Part shown: in pieces, positions 20,991 to 28,316 of the stretch
How positions within the stretch are numbered: the first letter of the stretch is position 1
How the letters are laid out: every line of letters starts with the position of its first letter
Assembly: GCA_017465905.1 (NCBI GenBank)
Contig: JAFTVE010000029.1
Span: 1-63,330, forward strand
Reading direction: 5' to 3'
Length of the DNA stretch: 63,330 nucleotides
Source: Bacteroidaceae bacterium
Lineage (GTDB): Bacteria > Bacteroidota > Bacteroidia > Bacteroidales > Bacteroidaceae
Translations under genes and position numbers: made by a program
The notes under the pieces: generated by a model
What the model was told of the DNA's origin: nothing
Databases searched by the model: none
Seen by the model: only the letters and a program-made list of their open reading frames with translations

Positions 20991-22320
20991 TTTTAATTGC
21001 CACCACTCCATACACCCTTCGGTTCTTCACACGGGTCAGGGGAGCACCCATACGTTTCAGGTAGTGTCCGAATCCCGTGCGCTCGATGCCGGCCATGGCT
21101 GCGGGCGACAGATCGTGCAGATAGTCATACACCTCGGTGGCGCTCCATAGCGTGTTCTGCTTCTCCTCGGCCGACTCGGGCAGCTCGCAAGTCGTGAAGT
21201 GCTCTTTGAGCAAGTCCCATGCACCGCGCGATGCCGCATAGCCGGCATTGTGTGCTTCGAGCTGACGTGTCTCCTCCTCGTCCATCCAGCAGCGCTCGCC
21301 CGCAGCCAGTGCTGCCATTGCCTCGGCATATAGCTGCTCGTGGTCGATGGGTGTAGCCGTGTCGATGGGGTGGGCGAGTTCCACGCAGATGAAGCGTCGG
21401 CTGCCCGTCTCGTCGTGCAGCAGGTAGCGGCGGTTGCTCGTGGCGATGAACGATGCCATGCGCTCCTTCTCTTCCATGTGTGAGCGGTAGGCCCGCTTCA
21501 TCGACACTGCCGACAGCTGCACCATATTCTTCAACGTCGCCATGCGTGTATCCCTGAATCGGTCCATCTCATCCACATTGATGAGCATGTAGCTCGTCAT
21601 ACGCCGCAGGCAGGCATCCTCCTGTTGCAGGTTGAAGGTGTCGGTGTAGAACATCCGCAGCTCGTGGGGCAACAGCATCTTCGTAAACTGGCTCTTGCCC
21701 CATCCCTGCTGTCGGCTGATGAGTATAGGGCACAGGCTGTTGCCATACGTCCCCATGCGTCCCATCACCTGGGCCACCATGCCGATGAACCACCGTCGCA
21801 GCCAGCCCAGCACCTGCTCATCGTCGGTCACGCGGCGGAAGAGCGCCTCTATGTGTCCCGTGCCGTCCCATTGGGGCAGACTCTCCAGGTAGCTGCACAC
21901 AGGGTGGTACCTCTGTGCCAGCCCGCTGCCTTGCACCACGGTCCTCACCAGATGAGCCTTCGTGATGGCTATACCCTCGCGGTTCATCTCCATCATCAGA
22001 CGGCTACACAGCTCGTCGTCGAGCTTCACCCACTCTCCCTTCCCCATCTCGGCCAGTTCATACTGTTGCGACAGCTTGTTCAAGCGCACTTCGTAGTGCT
22101 CCCCGATGAACTCCTCCATCCGCATCATCAGCGTCTCGGCATTCGATGTCGAGCGGTTAGCGCCTAATGTCGCACGGCTCTCCATCGGCTCTTCGCTCTT
22201 GGGTGTCATACCTTCTTCGCGCAACTCTTCCCTCTTCACTGCTCCCTTTTCACTCTTGAGTGCTGTTACTCTTCTTCGCAGCCACTCGCTCACTTTCAAC
22301 AAAAGATTCTTTACTTTCAT
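20986..22320 (-). CDS. VapE-type P-loop ATPase/helicase (virulence-associated E family)
   Basis: 444 residues. The central part fits the VapE (D5-helicase-like) domain found in prophages and integrated elements. It has YLESLPQWDGTGHIE (near 143-157), a P-loop ISRQQGWGKSQF (201-212), Walker B MLINVDEMD (245-253), an arginine-finger region TSNRRYLLHDETGSRRF and a DUF3874-like winged C-terminus (MAGIERTGFGHYLKRMG). The N-terminal 60 residues are basic and variable; the primase domain often joined to VapE is absent. No integrase, portal or other phage gene accompanies it. It lies alone between inverted repeats with a phased palindrome array upstream. The likely activity is ATP-driven DNA remodelling or replication of a small element, inferred from family. 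Confidence 0.85.
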   Translation of the reverse strand: MKVKNLLLKVSEWLRRRVTALKSEKGAVKREELREEGMTPKSEEPMESRATLGANRSTSNAETLMMRMEEFIGEHYEVRLNKLSQQYELAEMGKGEWVKLDDELCSRLMMEMNREGIAITKAHLVRTVVQGSGLAQRYHPVCSYLESLPQWDGTGHIEALFRRVTDDEQVLGWLRRWFIGMVAQVMGRMGTYGNSLCPILISRQQGWGKSQFTKMLLPHELRMFYTDTFNLQQEDACLRRMTSYMLINVDEMDRFRDTRMATLKNMVQLSAVSMKRAYRSHMEEKERMASFIATSNRRYLLHDETGSRRFICVELAHPIDTATPIDHEQLYAEAMAALAAGERCWMDEEETRQLEAHNAGYAASRGAWDLLKEHFTTCELPESAEEKQNTLWSATEVYDYLHDLSPAAMAGIERTGFGHYLKRMGAPLTRVKNRRVYGVVAIKS

Positions 22321-22361
22321 AATAAATAGGTATATATAGTCTCGTTTAATGATTAAAGTTT

Positions 22362-22396
22362 TTAAGGTGGTTAAGGTCGGTTAAGGTGGTTAAAGT
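22362..22396 (-). repeat. Tandem 9-10 bp repeats in the vapE 5' leader
   Basis: TTAAGGTGG, TTAAGGTCGG, TTAAGGTGG and TTAAAGT follow one another. They lie between the vapE promoter and start codon, so they would be part of the transcript leader, read there as CCACCTTAA units. They could be an operator for autoregulation or an RNA-level element; nothing decides this. Confidence 0.6.
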
Positions 22397-22434
22397 TACC
22401 CTCCAACTTCTTCCCCTTGGCCTCATTTCTACTG

Positions 22435-22465
22435 CAAAGTTACAACATCAAAACCCTGAAGTCAA
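22435..22465 (-). promoter_or_regulatory. Promoter of vapE
   Basis: On the minus strand the -7 element is TAACTTTG (22442-22435) and a TTG (22465-22463) stands 20 bp upstream, matching the Bacteroidetes consensus. The predicted leader is about 105 nt. Confidence 0.7.
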
Positions 22466-22557
22466 TACCCCTACCTCCCTGAAAACGTGATATTTTCGTC
22501 GCTTTCCGTTGGGTGTTTTGGCACTATAGATTATCATTGTATGACAAAGAAAAAAGC

Positions 22558-22645
22558 GCACGTCATCGCGGTGACGTATTAGCGCCACCGCGATGGCGCG
22601 AGCACTCCACCGCGGTGACAGAATCACTCCACCGCGGTGGAGTAA
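22558..22645. repeat. Four palindromes phased at exactly 22 bp (iteron-like array)
   Basis: Four units share a central CGCG within CCGCGG or a one-base variant: CGTCATCGCGGTGACG (22561-22576), GCGCCACCGCGATGGCGC (22582-22599), CTCCACCGCGGTGACAG (22605-22621) and ACTCCACCGCGGTGGAGT (22626-22643). The last is a perfect 18-bp palindrome. Their midpoints are 22568.5, 22590.5, 22612.5 and 22634.5, exactly 22 bp apart. The arms differ while the centre and the phase are kept. The array lies about 95 bp upstream of the vapE promoter, inside the inverted repeats. It resembles iterons or a cooperative operator. Confidence 0.85.
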
Positions 22646-22747
22646 CTGTTAGTTGTAAAGCATTATAGATTAAGGAGATGCTCGAATGAAAAAAAGATAA
22701 AGAAAAGCGGCGTCCGTTGCATGGAAAATTGAAAATTGAAAGTTAAC

Positions 22748-22818
22748 GTTATCGTCAACGCCAACGTTGCAGTGCTCGTGCTGCCATTGCCACCCCAAAA
22801 ATAAACTTTTTTCACCTG
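22748..22818 (-). repeat. Right 71-bp inverted repeat flanking the vapE unit
   Basis: Reverse-complement partner of 20846-20915. It begins with hexamers GTTATC GTCAAC GCCAAC (a further GTTAAC precedes at 22742), continues through GTTGCAG and CCACCCCAAAAAT, and ends CTTTTTTCACCTG. Two AAAATTG heptamers at 22725-22738 lie just outside it. Confidence 0.85.
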
Positions 22819-22850
22819 CAGAACCCTATATCGCGCGTGCGTTCCTTTTA

Positions 22851-22870
22851 AAAAGCCCGATTTTATCGGG
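22851..22870 (-). terminator. Possible leftward terminator outside the right inverted repeat
   Basis: CCCGAT (22856-22861) and ATCGGG (22865-22870) form a perfect 6-bp stem. Read leftward, the hairpin is followed by CTTTTTAAAA. No minus-strand gene lies to its right, so its purpose is unclear; it would shield the vapE unit from leftward read-through. Confidence 0.4.
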
Positions 22871-22901
22871 AAACGGTTCTTCGCGAGTGTGAGTAATTTA
22901 T

Positions 22902-22922
22902 TTTTCACTTTTCACTTTTCAC
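22902..22922 (+). repeat. Heptamer tandem repeat (TTTTCAC)3
   Basis: Three perfect copies of TTTTCAC are followed by TTTTATT. The tract lies just upstream of TACCTTTA (22932-22939), a one-base variant of the -7 element that could serve the next gene. Changes in repeat number would alter promoter spacing. Confidence 0.75.
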
Positions 22923-23009
22923 TTTTATTCGTACCTTTACACCATGAAGCTCCGCACGTGTAGACGGAATAGAGCTATAAGTGAAAAACAACAAAATCAA
23001 GATTCTATT

Positions 23010-24227
23010 ATGAAAACAAGATCATTGACAATATGTGTCACACTTTGTTTGGCGCAGGGTATCATGGCACAACACATCTCTTTAGGGCTGGCAGATGAGT
23101 CCAGTATCTATAAGGCTGTATCAGAACATGGAATCAACCGCCCTTTTATGAACTACATCCCTCAAATCGGTTTTATAGGCGATGAGCTATATGTCGCCAC
23201 CCCCAAAGGACTCTTTGTAAAGAATGTTTCAGACAATTCTTTAGAATGGAACAAGCTTTCGGTAACTGACACATTGGTTGTAGACTTTGCTGTGAGGGGT
23301 GATACCATGTCGGTGCTTACGTGTGATACACTGTATCTATCTACCGACCGTGGCAGGAGTTATAGTACAACGCCATTAGAAACATTCATTGGTGACGACC
23401 CTTATGACAGCCGGAAACTCTATCATGTCAGTTTACATCCGAACGATGCCCGACGCATATATGTAGCATACCAAGGAGTTTCCCATTCTTCAGATTTCGG
23501 AAAGAGCTGGCAGAAACTCCCGGACAGAATAGAGGTGAGCGGATTTGGTATGTCGTATGCCCCGGTGGGAGTGCTATACAACCCCAATGACCCTACAAAT
23601 ATGATTGCTTACTGCAACATCGCAGCATATAATGGAAGCGACCTGTTTTATAGTTGTGACGCAGGTGCCAGCTGGTCCATATCCTTTTTTGGAGAAAGTA
23701 TAGTGTCCGAGATTTATAGAGTGGCATTCCATCCTACGGACAAGAATAAAATGATAGTTTGCGGACTTGGAACTTATCTGATGCAAGAGCAGCAAGGCCA
23801 ACGATTGGAGAACATCTACAGACCAGATGACAGATATCAGAGTAATCTACTGGTGAATCTCTACGACGTTATCTATGACACACGTAATCCCAACATCCTC
23901 TATGGTGCCGATATTGTTCCAATAGAGGATAAGAACATCGTTATCCTTCGTAGCACCGACGGTGGTTTGTCGTGGGAAGAATTCTACAGAATAGAGTGCA
24001 AAGATTACGACTATGCCTCAAGATTAGCAATCAAGGACAACATGCTTGCCATCTACAGCTACGCAAGCGGAATCTATCTGCTCGATGTTGATGCTGTGGA
24101 AACCTCCGTACCCACCATCGAGAAAGACATCTCGGATACCCCTTACTACGACCTCCAAGGCCGCAAGGTGGCGAATCCTACGCGTGGTATCTATATTAAG
24201 GATGGAAAGAAAGTTATTCTTAAATAA
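23010..24227 (+). CDS. Secreted Asp-box (BNR/sortilin-like) propeller protein with C-terminal tail
   Basis: 405 residues from the ATG that opens a clean signal peptide (MKTRSLTICVTLCLAQ, cleavage near GIMAQ). The frame extends 22 codons upstream to 22944, but that part is charged and not signal-like. Four Asp-box motifs of the SxDxGxSW type occur (STDRGRSY, SSDFGKSW, SCDAGASW, STDGGLSW), as in beta-propellers of the sialidase/sortilin/YCF48 type. The C-terminus, YYDLQGRKVANPTRGIYIK followed by DGKK, is a tail shared with other secreted proteins here and resembles the last strands of type IX secretion tails. No catalytic residues of sialidases are evident. The ligand is unknown. Confidence 0.75.
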   Translation: MKTRSLTICVTLCLAQGIMAQHISLGLADESSIYKAVSEHGINRPFMNYIPQIGFIGDELYVATPKGLFVKNVSDNSLEWNKLSVTDTLVVDFAVRGDTMSVLTCDTLYLSTDRGRSYSTTPLETFIGDDPYDSRKLYHVSLHPNDARRIYVAYQGVSHSSDFGKSWQKLPDRIEVSGFGMSYAPVGVLYNPNDPTNMIAYCNIAAYNGSDLFYSCDAGASWSISFFGESIVSEIYRVAFHPTDKNKMIVCGLGTYLMQEQQGQRLENIYRPDDRYQSNLLVNLYDVIYDTRNPNILYGADIVPIEDKNIVILRSTDGGLSWEEFYRIECKDYDYASRLAIKDNMLAIYSYASGIYLLDVDAVETSVPTIEKDISDTPYYDLQGRKVANPTRGIYIKDGKKVILK

Positions 24228-24236
24228 CTTTCCAAC

Positions 24237-24260
24237 GATAACGTTAACGATGACGATAAG
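24237..24260 (+). repeat. Hexamer repeat tract (GATAAC GTTAAC GATGAC GATAAG)
   Basis: Four 6-bp units in exact register begin 10 bp after the propeller gene. It is one of five such GTTAAC-type tracts between 20.9 and 29.4 kb. Confidence 0.75.
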
Positions 24261-24273
24261 GCAGCAAAGCTAC

Positions 24274-24371
24274 GGGGAAAGCAACCGAAGGTTGCGGTGA
24301 AAGTGCTGCGCACGGTGAAAGAAGCTATGCTTCGGTTAAAGTACTGCGCACGGTTAAAGCGCCTTGGGCGC
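24274..24371 (+). repeat. Array of five mini-hairpins joined by constant 7-nt linkers
   Basis: Five hairpins, each with a 3-nt loop, follow one another: GCAACC-GAA-GGTTGC (24281-24295), GTGC-TGC-GCAC (24303-24313), GAAGC-TAT-GCTTC (24321-24333), GTAC-TGC-GCAC (24341-24351, one mismatch) and GCGCC-TTG-GGCGC (24359-24371). The linkers are always seven bases: GGTGAAA, GGTGAAA, GGTTAAA, GGTTAAA, with GGGGAAA before the first hairpin. Stem sequences differ but pairing, loop size and linkers are kept, which points to selection or a generating mechanism. The stretch lies in the gap between two secreted-protein genes; 24372-24538 beyond it holds nothing I recognise. Confidence 0.8.
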
Positions 24372-24538
24372 AATCTTGACACTAAACTGTTTAACGTGGA
24401 ACCGATGGTCGCTGGCTGCAAGGGAAAAGCAACGATGGAAGTTGAACAATCATCTTGCGAGACGCTAAATCGTTTGTTGTACCTAAAGGTGCTCGGTTGA
24501 ATATTTCAGAAGGAGTCATTAAATAAATCATTAACATA

Positions 24539-24580
24539 GGTTGGTTTGTGAATAGAATTCTCTATATTTGCAAACCAACC
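24539..24580 (+). promoter_or_regulatory. Promoter inside a perfect 10-bp inverted repeat
   Basis: TTG (24541-24543) and TATATTTG (24563-24570) form a Bacteroidetes promoter with a 19-bp gap. GGTTGGTTTG (24539-24548) and CAAACCAACC (24571-24580) are perfect inverted arms that cover the -33 element and the transcription start. The arms could be an operator that blocks the promoter when bound. It serves the BspA-like gene that starts at 24599. Confidence 0.7.
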
Positions 24581-24598
24581 TATAAAATCTAAGTGCTT

Positions 24599-26158
24599 AT
24601 GAAAAGAATATTACTTACTTTGCAGAGTTTACTGCTTGTGCTTTGTAGTATGGCACAGACTGAAATCGTATTGGTGTGTGAAAAGGAAGGAGATTTACCT
24701 ACACTATTAACCGATGAGATTAAGCAAAAAGCTACAAGGTTAGTTGTTAGCGGAAATGTTTCTACCACAGATATAAAAGCAGTAGATGAGTGCTCAAATC
24801 TTACCGTATTGGAACTGAGCAATGCCCTTCTCAACACCATCCCTGAATATGCTTTCTGCAATCTACAGCTTGACAGCATACATCTTCCTAAAAATATTAA
24901 ACAATTGAGCATCAATGCATTTGATGACTTATCAGAATTTATTCGACAACAATGTGTTATTGTTGTTACAGGTAATTTCCCTGAATTGGTCAATCCAATT
25001 CTTCCGTTTGAGATGTATGAGACTCCCATAGTATTCCGGCTCGCTAAAGAGAATACAAAATATGTGGAGGTGTTTGATTTACCATATAATGAGTATCACG
25101 ATTTTTCTCATGTATATACGTTGTATGATCCCTTCATCTATTCTGCCGATATGGATACACTCTATAAAGCCCAAATGTGGAGTATCGGAGAAGATGGGAT
25201 TCTTATAGACGTTGAGCACATAGCCAGTTATGCCTTTGCTTATAGCTATGCACAGGACTATACCTTCTCTGAGAGGCTTAAGACCATAGATGCACATGCC
25301 TTTGATTTTATGATTGAGCTATATTGTGACCATATAGGACAACCTCGGCATGAGGGTTATATTTATGGGAAACTATATTACTTCGGTGAGTCTATGCTAA
25401 CTTTCATGGGGAAACTCCCTCCCACGCTAAATGGCCAAGTGTTTTATTCGCTTTTAGAACGAAATCATATATTTAATCAGTATGGGCCATCTTTCTGTTC
25501 AGTCGGTATTGTTGCCCCCGATGCTAAAGATTATCTGCGGTCAAATAGTCAATGGTATAATGAAGGGAAGATATTTCATTATCGCGACTATGACACGCGC
25601 GCACCATACAATAACTATTACCCAGATGAGGAGATGAAGACTTTTGACTTTAATGCAAAGAAATGGTTCGCAGGTCTTATGTCAGAGAGTAGCGTGGATG
25701 CTCAATTAAACGAAGATGGCTCTGCCGTGCTGGCCATCTCTTGTGATATAGCCTCTTCGTATACTTTCATCGTCTCTGAAGACGGTGCTGTAGACACTAT
25801 CTTAAGCCCAACTCCTGAATGGGAGTGCTATACAATACAATTTGCGTTGACAAACGAAAAGGGAGATACGATACATCAGGAATCTGTGGAGTGTCGCCCA
25901 AAAGAAAAAATGAACTTGTCTCTGCCAATCTACGATGTGCCTGAGAATGGGGTCTTGAAACTTTCGGTAAAATACGAAAGTCAATTGTATGAAGCTTCCC
26001 CATGGTGTATGATTGAGGAGATTGATTTATATGGTAGTGGAATTGTTTCGACAAAGAAAGATAAAGACTCTCCCTACTACGACCTCATGGGCCGCCTCGT
26101 GGCGAATCCTACGCGTGGGATATATATAAAGGATGGAAAGAAGATTGCTGTCGATTGA
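24599..26158 (+). CDS. Secreted BspA-like leucine-rich-repeat protein with C-terminal tail
   Basis: 519 residues from the ATG that gives MKRILLTLQSLLLVLCSMAQ, a signal peptide; a GTG two codons upstream is less likely. An N-terminal stretch with LTVLELSNALLNTIPEYAF and LDSIHLPKNIKQLSINAF fits LRR_5/BspA-type repeats; further repeat-like segments (VEHIASYAFAYSYA, LKTIDAHAFDF) follow. The C-terminal third is not recognised. The end, YYDLMGRLVANPTRGIYIK followed by DGKK, is the same tail as in the preceding gene. It is probably a cell-surface adhesin or binding protein; the ligand is unknown. Confidence 0.7.
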   Translation: MKRILLTLQSLLLVLCSMAQTEIVLVCEKEGDLPTLLTDEIKQKATRLVVSGNVSTTDIKAVDECSNLTVLELSNALLNTIPEYAFCNLQLDSIHLPKNIKQLSINAFDDLSEFIRQQCVIVVTGNFPELVNPILPFEMYETPIVFRLAKENTKYVEVFDLPYNEYHDFSHVYTLYDPFIYSADMDTLYKAQMWSIGEDGILIDVEHIASYAFAYSYAQDYTFSERLKTIDAHAFDFMIELYCDHIGQPRHEGYIYGKLYYFGESMLTFMGKLPPTLNGQVFYSLLERNHIFNQYGPSFCSVGIVAPDAKDYLRSNSQWYNEGKIFHYRDYDTRAPYNNYYPDEEMKTFDFNAKKWFAGLMSESSVDAQLNEDGSAVLAISCDIASSYTFIVSEDGAVDTILSPTPEWECYTIQFALTNEKGDTIHQESVECRPKEKMNLSLPIYDVPENGVLKLSVKYESQLYEASPWCMIEEIDLYGSGIVSTKKDKDSPYYDLMGRLVANPTRGIYIKDGKKIAVD

Positions 26159-26173
26159 CAGCAATCTTTTAAC

Positions 26174-26210
26174 GATAACGTTAACAATGACGTCAACACG
26201 CTGTGCGTGT
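26174..26210 (+). repeat. Hexamer repeat tract followed by a 3-nt-loop hairpin
   Basis: GATAAC GTTAAC AATGAC GTCAAC (26174-26197) runs in exact 6-bp register. It overlaps a perfect hairpin ACACGC-TGT-GCGTGT (26196-26210). As at 24.24 kb, it follows directly after a gene with the GIYIKDGKK tail. Confidence 0.7.
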
Positions 26211-26322
26211 ACGATAACGAAAACCTTTTTACAAATTGTCCCCAAGGATGCTCAATTGAGGATAACTAATGGTAGAATTATAAGCTAAAATTGTGGGATT
26301 GCAGATATAAATCTTTATAATA

Positions 26323-27339
26323 ATGAAAAGCATAAACGAAATAAAAGAGCAATACCCCTTCTTCAGCAATGCCTCGCAGCCGAGTGCCCCTGGAGAAATA
26401 TTTATAAATCGCCATCTGCTTACTGCAGATATTATAAAGGTGGGTTATAGGGATGAATTGCGAGGATGTACTGTCAAGTCGAGAGTTTCTATCCCCAAAG
26501 CCGAGCGATGGTATCTCAACATCGCGAATGCGTATGACCGTATGAATACAGATATTCTACGGCTCATAGATTCTCATCCAACAGCGTTTTTTAATGTTAT
26601 GGACAGCATGACATTTTGCTCAACGAATGAATACGGAAACGACTTCGCCAATAGCTTTTCTGTGCTGCCTACGTTCATCAATCTTGAGGAAGCGTTGCAC
26701 ACTTTGCGCTTGAACAAGGCCATGGATGAGCCGCTGCGCCATATTGTAGAATCCCCATCTACACAAGACGAGCCGTTGGTAGACTATCCGTTGGCTGGAA
26801 GAACAATCTTTCCCATCGGGAAGATTGCTCCCGATCCGGCAAATGTTACTTATATAAGTATTGCTCCGAGTGACGATATGGCGATGCCTTCCTTGATTGT
26901 ATTGTTCAATGCCTATGAAGAGCATCTTTACTTAACCTTGGTGATAGAAACCCATTTAGAGAAGGCTGGTGATGGGAATGGGTATCAGTTGCGAGCATTT
27001 TCCTCAGCTCTTAGCGATTCTGCAGATACATTAGGTACGCTTTACGGTGAGCTTGATGCGAAATTAGGGTTTCATGGTATTCTTACCGAACCATACGGTA
27101 GGTCCCGTAAATACACATTGCCTTCTAATCCCAAGAACGCAGTACATATATTTCCCACGTTTGTTTCGTCATGGGGGACAGTGAATCTCTGCGCTGCAGT
27201 CCATCAAGATGAAGCGCCTTGCAAATACATAGGCTATACAAATATGTCTTATGGCGCAGATGGATATTATTGTAGTATTGATTACTGCCAAGATTATCTT
27301 GAGCGTTTAGTGCAATTCGTATTAAAAGAGCTCCAATGA
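26323..27339 (+). CDS. Uncharacterised cytoplasmic protein
   Basis: 338 residues without signal peptide or membrane segment; I do not recognise the family. It has mixed composition and no obvious nucleotide-binding or catalytic motif. It is 22 bp upstream of another cytoplasmic unknown with a zinc-ribbon-like C-terminus, so the two are probably co-transcribed. Codon use and length argue for a real gene. The function cannot be given; the pairing allows the guess of an immunity or stress-related unit. Confidence 0.7.
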   Translation: MKSINEIKEQYPFFSNASQPSAPGEIFINRHLLTADIIKVGYRDELRGCTVKSRVSIPKAERWYLNIANAYDRMNTDILRLIDSHPTAFFNVMDSMTFCSTNEYGNDFANSFSVLPTFINLEEALHTLRLNKAMDEPLRHIVESPSTQDEPLVDYPLAGRTIFPIGKIAPDPANVTYISIAPSDDMAMPSLIVLFNAYEEHLYLTLVIETHLEKAGDGNGYQLRAFSSALSDSADTLGTLYGELDAKLGFHGILTEPYGRSRKYTLPSNPKNAVHIFPTFVSSWGTVNLCAAVHQDEAPCKYIGYTNMSYGADGYYCSIDYCQDYLERLVQFVLKELQ

Positions 27340-27361
27340 AACGAGTTCAAATAGTCATAGG

Positions 27362-28096
27362 ATGAGAGTAAGATTTATATCCGAACGAGTGAAGGCAATA
27401 CCTGAGAAGTTGCTACATTACTCGATTGAGACCTGGGCATTGACTCCGGGTAACGAATATGTAGTGTTTGCTCTATGCACAATGTGTGGCGAGCCATGGT
27501 ATCTCTTGTGTGATGACTATTACCGGGCCGACAACATCGACTCATTCCCCCGCTACTATCCAGCTATGCTGTTTGATGTCGTTGATGCTACCCACTCCAG
27601 GTATTGGGTGGAATATCAGAGGATAGATGAATGTGTAGATGCCAAGCCAGAGGTTACCAATTATTCTTTCCTTGAATTCGCTCACGATCCCTATTTCTAT
27701 GGTGAACTATTAGAGGCACGCGATGAGAACTATTCCAAGGTATTCAATCGCAACAGACTGTTGATGGAGACGGAAGCATGGAATGGTTATCCTACGGCAA
27801 CGCTTATTCAGAAGTTGAAGATTGCGGCATTGTCCGATGAGGAATTGCACGAGATACACACTCACTGCACGGCCAATCGCGAAGAGGTGGAGGCATCGTC
27901 ACGTTGCGCATGCTTTTATTGCCAAAAGGTTTTTCGCGCGACTGAGGTGAAGGATTATATAGTAGAGCCTTCCATGGATTATAGGGAAAAAGCGCTCTGC
28001 CCACGTTGTGGTGCTGATACCATACTGGGGGATGCTGCAGGAATACCTTTCTATAAGGAATTGATAGAGAAACTGCATCGCCATTATTTTGGATAA
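27362..28096 (+). CDS. Uncharacterised protein with C-terminal zinc-ribbon-like motif
   Basis: 244 residues, cytoplasmic. The N-terminal half (about 1-110) includes a CTMCGEPWYLLCDDYY stretch. The C-terminal region carries CFYCQKVF near residue 181 and CPRCGADTILGD near 217, two CxxC pairs that would bind one zinc. The end, YKELIEKLHRHYFG, follows it directly. A zinc-ribbon module of the CFYC...CPxCGxDxxxGD type recurs, as I recall, in proteins linked to polymorphic-toxin immunity loci. No toxin gene is visible here. Co-transcribed with the preceding gene. Confidence 0.7.
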   Translation: MRVRFISERVKAIPEKLLHYSIETWALTPGNEYVVFALCTMCGEPWYLLCDDYYRADNIDSFPRYYPAMLFDVVDATHSRYWVEYQRIDECVDAKPEVTNYSFLEFAHDPYFYGELLEARDENYSKVFNRNRLLMETEAWNGYPTATLIQKLKIAALSDEELHEIHTHCTANREEVEASSRCACFYCQKVFRATEVKDYIVEPSMDYREKALCPRCGADTILGDAAGIPFYKELIEKLHRHYFG

Positions 28097-28316
28097 GACG
28101 TTTATAACAATCAAATGATGAGAACACGACCACCGATGGTGTTAGGGTAGGGGGTGCAACCCCTTGTTTAGCAGGTCGCAGACTTTGATATTCATTAACG
28201 GCGGGTAAGACACTCGTCCCCCTTAAAGGGCGACAGTGCCTTTTGGTTAGTCTTGCATACAGAATGCCATCACTCCAAATATCGGATGAACCATTTTTCT
28301 CCTAGTACATCGCCAC

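Noticed and set aside
20986-22320. vapE unit as a classical insertion sequence
   Set aside because: The inverted repeats are long and end-like, but the gene is not a transposase and no target-site duplication could be established at the borders.
24274-24371. Hairpin array as a CRISPR
   Set aside because: Constant parts are only 7 nt and the variable parts are self-complementary; there are no cas genes. It does not fit CRISPR.
28097-28316. Riboswitch or small RNA between the zinc-ribbon gene and cysK
   Set aside because: Small G-rich hairpins are visible, but no known riboswitch core could be recognised, and both flanking genes end here, so no downstream start is served.
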